A stretch of 64,000 nucleotides of DNA from Xestospongia muta. Taxonomy: Eukaryota > Porifera > Demospongiae > Haplosclerida > Petrosiidae. Both the position numbers and the translations under genes were made by a program. Numbering within the stretch: position 1 is the stretch's first letter; each line of letters begins with the position of its first letter. Shown here piece by piece: positions 57,008 to 64,000 of this stretch. The notes beneath the pieces were generated by a model. That model ran no database searches and had not been told where the DNA came from. It saw nothing but the letters and a program-made list of their open reading frames with translations. The stretch is from assembly GCA_963693285.1 (NCBI GenBank), contig OY848917.1, positions 24,355,745 through 24,419,744 on the forward strand. Direction: 5' to 3'.

Positions 57008-58202
57008 CTAATGGATCAATCTTTTATTTAACTTTGAAATGTTCTGCTTTAGCCTCGTGTATCTATTGTGATTATGAACTCATTTATATTGTATCATTTG
57101 TTAATGTTTATTTTACTTTGTTTACTTTACTTTTATCTTCTTTCAACTTGTTAAACAACACGTTATTGTTGTACATGTGATAATTATATTACAATGAATA
57201 TATGATATTGTAACTCCTAAACGGTGCACTAATTCAATAAACAAAAAAAACTTTTAACATTTGATAAGCAGTCAATACATATGACATATATAATCAAAAC
57301 AGTAGTATGTTACTTTTAGTTTTAAATAGTATTAAAAAACACAAAGATCACTTCAATATATTTCATTATGTTAAATTTCTTTCTTCTAATACTTTTTCTT
57401 ACATTCTTTTATGTAATGATAATCTGGAATGGCCTACTTGTGATTAACACTGACATCTTTACTCCTACAATTAAGCAAATCCTTGAACATGTTCTGAGAT
57501 TATTTTGCTGATCATTTTGAACATACTTTTTTAACAGTATGTTATTGTTGTAGATGTAATAATTATGTTACAACAATAGTTATCTTGAAAGAATATATCT
57601 GAAATTATAACTTATGAAACACACAACATTGCAATTTAACAAATCCAAGAATAGTTTGCTTTGCTATGCTATAATTCAATTTACCAAAAAAGGCTAATTA
57701 ATTGACTTTATATATAATTCAGACACTTATTCACTAAATAGAATTTCCAAGTTTAACAACATTCAATCCCTTAGGACATTAATAATGAAAACAACATATT
57801 GTTTACCTTACGTTTTTTGCAAATAAAATTTGCTCCAACGACCTTTAAACCATATCAACTAATTCAACTAATCAGTGTTTATACAATACTAATATAGTCT
57901 AGTAATACACAACACAACATAACCATATATGTACATGTCTTTACATTTATGTTGTATCTCATATTAACTTACTGAACAGTAGGTTATTGTTGTACATGTA
58001 ATAATTATGTTACAAACAACAGTTATCTTCAAAATATATATCTGAAATTATAACCTATGAAACACTCAACATTGCAATTTAACAAAACCAAGAATAATTT
58101 GCTTGGTGTGCTACAATTTTCTTTTTACCAAAAAAGCCAAGTTAATCGACTTTAATTCAGACATTTATTCACTAAATAAAATTTCCAAGTTTAAGATGTT
58201 AA
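57008..58202. repeat. Duplicate of the copy B upstream flank
   Basis: Closely matches about 44492-45715, in the same order and orientation, with scattered substitutions and small indels. No gene is recognised. Similarity ends at the palindrome at 58203. Confidence 0.8.
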
Positions 58203-58241
58203 TTTCATTGTCATTAGCTTTCAAAGCTAATGACAATGAAA
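58203..58241. repeat. Perfect 39-bp palindrome at a duplication breakpoint
   Basis: TTTCATTGTCATTAGCTTT, one C, then its exact reverse complement. The left half matches the flank at about 45700; the right half has no match there. It sits exactly where homology with the B flank ends. A 22-bp direct repeat (TTAGTACTCACAGTCCACAT) follows near 58271-58310. Confidence 0.9.
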
Positions 58242-58259
58242 CAACTCTGTACACTCTAT

Positions 58260-59392
58260 TGAAGACAGCTATTAGTACTCACAGTCCACATTAGTACTCA
58301 CAGTCCACATGTGTAGCAAGAAAAGCCTAAAAATGGAACATGTGGTATAAGGAATATGGAATTGAACCATTAACTAGGTTATTAATTGGAATTTTCAAAC
58401 TACATGAAGGTGCACGGAAAAAATTGTAAATGAATGTCTGTCCTCGGCCTCCATACACTATGTTTTAATTCCTTTTTCCTATTTCTACCATACACCACTG
58501 ACCTTCGAGTATTTTGAAAATCCAATAAATGAAATTATATTGATGAGTTTGTAATTCTTTATTCCTTATTCCTTTCTCCCATATTTAAATTTATTAAGCT
58601 TTTTTGTTACTTTGCCAAACACAGAACGCGAGCAAAGTGGACTGTCTCTTAAAATTGATCATCACCAAGATATTTCCAGTTGGGTTATGTTTCTGATTGT
58701 GGTAGGTCTGTCATATAAAAAAGTTGAGGATCAACATTCCAACTCCGTTTAACCCGATTTAATTGAAATTGGTAATATGAATTCGAATGTCAGTTCTCAG
58801 CTTCTGTTGTTTGCTGTATAAGTTATCCTAGAAGGAAATAATGCCTCAAAATTGTACTGAAGCTGCAGACGGATATTCCAATTCCTATTTCTTACATCTT
58901 CCACACATTTATGCGTATTAAAGAATTCCAATTAAAGACCTAGTTGATAAGTTCCAATTTCTTATTCCTAATTCCAACTTTTGGCACATGCATCATTTCT
59001 AGGCTTTTCTTGTTACATAATAAAAGGTTGAGCACAAGTACCACGAGTCGTCTAGAATCAAGCATCAGCGATATGTTTCCAGTTAAGTTGGGTTCCTGAT
59101 TTGGTTGTATATTGGAACCCATCAACTGCATCTTTAATTGGAATATAAGGTGCACAGAAGAAATTACGGAAGTTGAATATGGACATTCCTATTTCTATTT
59201 CCAATTTCTAACCCAACTCATTCTAAAAAACAGCTCATGGTACTTGCGATCCTTGCATTTCCAGTTTGGTTTGGTTCCTGAGTTTGCCTGTAGATTGGAA
59301 TTGGAACACATCAACTGCATCTTTCGTTGGAATATAAGGTGTGTGAAAGAAATTGGAAATAGGAATGTCCGTCTGTGGCTTCCGTACACAAT
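58260..59392. repeat. Second copy of the MITE cluster
   Basis: Matches about 50160-51290 with few substitutions and small deletions, so the MITE cluster was duplicated as part of the block that also carries copies C and D. Confidence 0.8.
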
Positions 59393-60758
59393 CAATGGCT
59401 TTTCATTATTCTTACTTACTTAATGTGAATGCAAGGTTTAACAATAGTTAACACATGCACAAGTATGCAAGCACAGAAGGTAACTAACGTTCTTTAGCTA
59501 ATAACATGTAAATTAAATGCGGTGGCCATTTTCTCTCTGTGCATCCTTCCATATTGAGCACTACTGTGCATGCTCCATAATACAGGTACTTAGTAATACC
59601 ATACTGAGCATTTCAGACGTATTGATGTCATATCTTAGCATTGTATTTTAATATTAAAGCTGAAATAGATGTCTGTCTTAATGCCTGGAGTTTCTATAAT
59701 AAACTGTCTAGATGTTTGGATACTTAATACCAACATTAAAGTAACATTGTGTCTTATGACACCCCCTTTTCTTTTACAAATGAGATTTAATGTTTTAGTT
59801 ACTCTAATAGGTTATGTTGATGGACTTTATCCCACTCAATATATTCCTTACAATAGATACCATTTTCTCATATTATATTTAATATTAGTATAATGGTAAT
59901 TAATTATGAGTATGTGCTATGAAATTAATATAATAGATCCTTTCAGATATGATTGAATTATACCAAGCTTTTATTGTATGTTGATTTCCAATTGAAGTAG
60001 TTATCAGTATTATTGTTGTCATGACTGTTGAATCCCTATATGATGTACAATATTATATACACAAGTTATATAATAAAAGTTATTAAATAAAAATGTATAT
60101 GCACAGTATAGTGAAATTCTATACCTCCTCCTTATCAATTAATAACACATATATCAATTTGTTTATCTGCACTTGTATATCGTTCATTCTTTAAAAACTT
60201 ACATTCCCTTTAATGTTCATCTTTTGTACAAATATTAAGCTTGTTAAACTCTAGTTCTGTTATTATTTTTTTATTGATATGAACAAATGTTCTGTTGACA
60301 TAACTACTTTTCCCAATATTTAGAAATATTTTCAACATATTTACTAAATGAATATGTATTTTTAAAAGAACAATAAAGTTATGACAAAACTTATAGCATA
60401 TAGAAAATAAGCAAAAGATACAAACAACAATAGCATGAATAAATGTACAGACATGTTCACTACATTATAACATTGTGTTATATTAAAATCTAAATACAAA
60501 ACAAATTTTGCTTGCAAGTCACACCGTAAGACAACAGACTTATTTAGTTTCTGCACATGAAATATTGCCCTGAGATTATAGACAACTTGTGGTTATATGA
60601 GCTTTCAAACAAGAGATGCAACTAAGTAAAAATAACAACAGGGTTAAAATATTAATAAAACTAGCGCAACTAAGGAAGTAATTACAATCACTCTGTTTAA
60701 ATGTAAATTGTACATTACAATATTAGTAATGACTCACTTACAATGATACAACTCTTTG
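59392..60758 (-). repeat. Duplicated 3' flank of copy D
   Basis: Nearly identical to 51290-52671. Contains a predicted 3'UTR intron at 60622-60741 (donor GTAAGTGAGT, acceptor TTTTTACTTAG) of about 120 bases. Confidence 0.85.
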
Positions 60759-63700
60759 TCAATTGTCTAAACCCCAATCTTCATATTGGAAAGAATCATC
60801 AATTCTTAGCAATGGACAAGTTTCAGATTCTTGCCTTTCTGTTCTTCTCATTGCAAATAGTTTATTTATTAAAATGACTTGACAATATTGTATGCATTTT
60901 CTAATGCATCGAAGACGTTTAATTGAGATATATCCATGATATATCAAAATGACTATATAAGTGATGACACAGAGGACAATCTGAACTTTTGTTGCAATAT
61001 TAATTGCTGTAGTGTTTCCTGATGAACTGTAGGAGAGAGATGTGACTGAATTGACCAAGAGAAGTACCATGAACCACAAATCTAATACATTCAATATCTT
61101 GTTCTTATATGGTAGAACAATAGCTTGAGCAATAATAAAAAAATTCAAGATAAATGTTAACAATAACAGTTGTAGAGTCATATTACTACCTTGAAGAACA
61201 GCTGTGATAATGTAGATAAGAGACAAAATAATTAACCTCAATCCAAACCAATATCTTAACTTCTCTTTGTATGGTCCATGAATAGCATCAATAAATTGAC
61301 GAAAGTACTTGGCTATAAAACGATTCCTCAACATTTTAACACCAAACAATCCAACCAATGTAAAAGGTATGATAAAAAGAGACAGTACTGCAATACTCAC
61401 ACATATTAGAGCAATATGATAAGGATTTTGACCATAGAGGACACTGCCATCTCTATACCAAACTAGTAATTTACCAGTAGAATTATTGGTGCTATCAAAA
61501 TGAATATGAGCTGGAGTGAGAACAGTTAATGAGATAGAAAAGAAATCTGAGTATGAGATGTACATCAATGTGACAAGTACTTGTACAGAAGACCCAACTA
61601 TCATGTTAGCAATCCTGGTAGAATATTGACTTAATAGGACAATAAGAGCAAATATTAACCAAAAATAAATTGGAAAAAAGTATAATATAGCAGTCTTTTC
61701 CAGAGCATTGAGATTTTTTGTTATACATACTGGTATATTCCAGTGGTATTTTAAAGAAAAGAGGAAATTCAGCATATATCGCAAAACTGTATTTCTTAAT
61801 GCCATATCATACGAGGGTGTAACAAGTGGCCAAACATTAAACCAAAAAATAAATCCTCCTAGAGTCCCTAAGTCAATGGTCAGTCTCAAACTAAACAAAA
61901 CTAAGACATACACAATGCCAAGTAGCATGCCAAATGTCAAAGTAAGTGCAATATATGTTACATTTGAACAGATGTAACAATCATTACTCCCCAATACAAC
62001 ACTATAGCCCTCCTTACATTGACCACATAACCATCCCATGCGATTCTCTTTACACTTGATATCAGGGTGTATTATATTTATTGATGTAATTTGTTGACAA
62101 TATCCAGGAGGACAATGTTCATTGTAACCAAGAATGCTTGAATTGTTTACAGTCCCTAACCATGATTGAGGTGGAACATAAACAGTTGTATCATCAATAT
62201 CACATTTTGTGATACCAAATCCTTTAAGAAATGAACTGCATACACATGCTGTGGTTTCAGTATCATATACAAATCCTAGAGGACAGGTTTGCTGAACAAG
62301 TTTGATTGAATATGTGGGATTGTATCCTAGTACTGCAAAATGCAAATGCATTGTGTCTATAGTATTCTCTGGAAGTATTGTAAAGTTTAATGTTGTACAA
62401 TTGTTGCTGTAAACAGTTTGAATTTGTTGTTTCACAGGTAGTTGATTTGTGATATCAAATGTTGTCATATCATAATGTCTATGCTTGCGTACTTTTTTAG
62501 ATATAGTCAACCTAGTGAGAATTTGTGCATAAGTTGGATTACCATTAAGATCATATGCTCTTAAGCTAATTTTAATTGTTTCTCCTGGATACACTTTGAT
62601 TTGGCTAACATTATTCATATTGCATTGATTTGTGCGTACAGCAACTGATGATACTTCTCCAATATGATTATTTCCATCAAAATAAAATAACTCGTTATAC
62701 AAGTCTGTGTTATTATTTTCCTCTAAAAACAACTGTTGGCAATCATATAGTGGAGATACATAGATAGAATTACCAGCATAGTTGGCACTGTTATTTTTAA
62801 AAGTTAAACGAGCATTAAGTTGAGAAATGTTTTGACTTACTACTTGAATAGCACACAATGGATTTATGTTAGGAGTATTTCTGTCCATGTGTGAGTAAAT
62901 TGCACCACCATAAAAGAAAGCACTGTTATTAATGAAAGTAGCATTAGTTAATTCATGTATGAAAAGATGTGAAAGTGAATCAAGTCTGATAGCAGCTCCA
63001 TGACTTGCTTTGTTGTTATAGAAAGTTAATGTACCATTTAAATGAATGTCACTGTTATAAGCTTGTATAACTGATCCAGTGATTTTTTTAAAGAAGTTAT
63101 TTTCTCCAATGATGCAAACAGATGCTATGTTGACAAAAACTAATTTCCCAGTATTTAGAGCTGTTTCCAATGAACCAGTATATGCCCTCTTTATATTTAC
63201 AGACTCTAAAATGATGAATAAATTTTTAAAGGAGCATGCATGACTTTTACTTGTTTCTGAGAGAATAAATGGACCACGTGCTCCTGTAAATCTCTGAGAA
63301 TAGTGCAAATTTAGCACATGAATTTGAAGTTTACAAGATACTTTTGAAGATGTAATAATATGTAAGATTGAGTCATTATATTGATTGAAACTAGCAGAAC
63401 TGAAATCATCATTAGAAAAATGTCCACGATGACTATCTATCACAGAACTATCAGAAATGGTTAATATATCCCATGTTTTGTTGTCTTTACATCCTATGTA
63501 AGACATTGAATTCATTGTTGTGGTTACCATACAACCTATACCAAATGTACTATTCCAAATGTTCTTTAATAAAAGATTGTGGTGAAATTCAGATTTTGTA
63601 ATAGTAATAGAAACCTTACTTATTGGAGCATCACTAAATATAAATGCTAATCCATTAAAGACACCACCAATAACAAAATTCCAATGCGTATGAGACAAAT

Positions 63701-64000
63701 AAACATTAGCACTGTAGTCACCTTGGCTAAATATGACAGTCATACCAGCTGCAAATGCACTGATTGCTTTAGGCTGATCATTTTCAGTGTGGAGTTTAGC
63801 AGCATTTATTACATCATTATATGGTACATTGTTTATATTCCCTTGCATTTGCATTGTATTTATAAATACATCAGCTTCTAACATCTGAACACTATTGTCA
63901 GCATTACTAAAATACAATATAAGACCAGACCCACTACAATTTGGAAGAAGTGTTTGAGAACATTGATTGGAAGAAACAATGTTAATATTAGTGAGAGTCA
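60759..64000 (-). CDS. Beta-helix / multi-pass membrane protein, copy D (5' end beyond window)
   Basis: Open over the whole 3242 bases to the window edge, about 1080 residues. The missing part should be the signal peptide and the first 150-200 residues. It contains the beta-helix motifs (GAAIRLDSLSHLF, FYGGAIYSH), the Cys-rich linker (CPLGF to GQCKEGYSVVLG), the membrane domain with AIHGPYKEKLRYWFGLR and the tail SETCPLL. The N-terminal part is closest to copy B (NINIVSSNQCSQTLLPNCSG and MQMQ.NINNVPYND), while the middle and 3' end are closest to copy C. No lesion was seen; it may be functional. Confidence 0.85.
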   Translation of the reverse strand, partial: TLTNINIVSSNQCSQTLLPNCSGSGLILYFSNADNSVQMLEADVFINTMQMQGNINNVPYNDVINAAKLHTENDQPKAISAFAAGMTVIFSQGDYSANVYLSHTHWNFVIGGVFNGLAFIFSDAPISKVSITITKSEFHHNLLLKNIWNSTFGIGCMVTTTMNSMSYIGCKDNKTWDILTISDSSVIDSHRGHFSNDDFSSASFNQYNDSILHIITSSKVSCKLQIHVLNLHYSQRFTGARGPFILSETSKSHACSFKNLFIILESVNIKRAYTGSLETALNTGKLVFVNIASVCIIGENNFFKKITGSVIQAYNSDIHLNGTLTFYNNKASHGAAIRLDSLSHLFIHELTNATFINNSAFFYGGAIYSHMDRNTPNINPLCAIQVVSQNISQLNARLTFKNNSANYAGNSIYVSPLYDCQQLFLEENNNTDLYNELFYFDGNNHIGEVSSVAVRTNQCNMNNVSQIKVYPGETIKISLRAYDLNGNPTYAQILTRLTISKKVRKHRHYDMTTFDITNQLPVKQQIQTVYSNNCTTLNFTILPENTIDTMHLHFAVLGYNPTYSIKLVQQTCPLGFVYDTETTACVCSSFLKGFGITKCDIDDTTVYVPPQSWLGTVNNSSILGYNEHCPPGYCQQITSINIIHPDIKCKENRMGWLCGQCKEGYSVVLGSNDCYICSNVTYIALTLTFGMLLGIVYVLVLFSLRLTIDLGTLGGFIFWFNVWPLVTPSYDMALRNTVLRYMLNFLFSLKYHWNIPVCITKNLNALEKTAILYFFPIYFWLIFALIVLLSQYSTRIANMIVGSSVQVLVTLMYISYSDFFSISLTVLTPAHIHFDSTNNSTGKLLVWYRDGSVLYGQNPYHIALICVSIAVLSLFIIPFTLVGLFGVKMLRNRFIAKYFRQFIDAIHGPYKEKLRYWFGLRLIILSLIYIITAVLQGSNMTLQLLLLTFILNFFIIAQAIVLPYKNKILNVLDLWFMVLLLVNSVTSLSYSSSGNTTAINIATKVQIVLCVITYIVILIYHGYISIKRLRCIRKCIQYCQVILINKLFAMRRTERQESETCPLLRIDDSFQYEDWGLDN

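Overview
This window reads as AT-rich nuclear DNA from an animal, most likely a marine sponge (Amphimedon-like). Genes have short GT-AG introns and include animal families: inositol-3-phosphate synthase, alpha-tubulin, cystinosin, an axonemal dynein intermediate chain, a stefin-type cystatin and a CXXC zinc finger. Ty3/gypsy, LINE, piggyBac and MITE relics are common. The dominant content is a tandem family of giant membrane proteins of a type I recall mainly from Amphimedon-like genomes; the sponge assignment rests partly on that memory. No bacterial features were seen.

Left third (1-19000): a MITE fragment, a frameshifted piece of a POT/SLC15 transporter, a truncated LINE, then a tandem array of about 10.8 kb made of three copies of one chimeric Ty3/gypsy unit (3540-14312). 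Each unit carries a 41-42 bp minisatellite. The array abuts a back-to-back pair of 5'-truncated genes: a broken dynein intermediate chain (DNAI3/WDR63-like, minus strand, 14672-15527) and the last three exons of cystinosin (plus strand, 15571-16214).

Middle (19000-30600): the complete 11-exon INO1 gene (555 aa), whose introns hold a minisatellite and a TA-flanked DNA transposon; a decayed piggyBac transposase; a small hairpin whose two arms both resemble INO1 exon 6, one sense and one antisense; and an intact alpha-tubulin gene with a TATA box.

Right half (31700-64000): four large copies of the membrane-protein family, all on the minus strand, plus two fragments. Each protein has a signal peptide, an extracellular beta-helix-like region with GGAI motifs, a cysteine-rich linker, a multi-pass membrane domain and a cytoplasmic tail with an ExxPLL sorting-type motif. 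Copy A (33483-37274, 1263 aa) is intact. Copy B (40768-44491) is a pseudogene with four independent lesions, including a MITE flanked by target-site duplications. Copy C (52672-56465) is split by a 2-base indel. Copy D (60759-64000) is open as far as the window edge. Their 3' flanks, about 1.3 kb each, are also duplicated and contain a conserved 3'UTR intron. Between B and C lie a three-exon stefin gene (47169-47650) and a multi-exon gene joining a SWIM zinc finger to a CXXC zinc finger (about 48000-49803), both recovered by joining exons.

Housekeeping genes (INO1, tubulin) sit beside a duplicating, recombining, transposon-rich receptor cluster. The cluster is the most novel part: its architecture and mosaic paralogy fit a fast-evolving surface or endolysosomal receptor family of unknown function.
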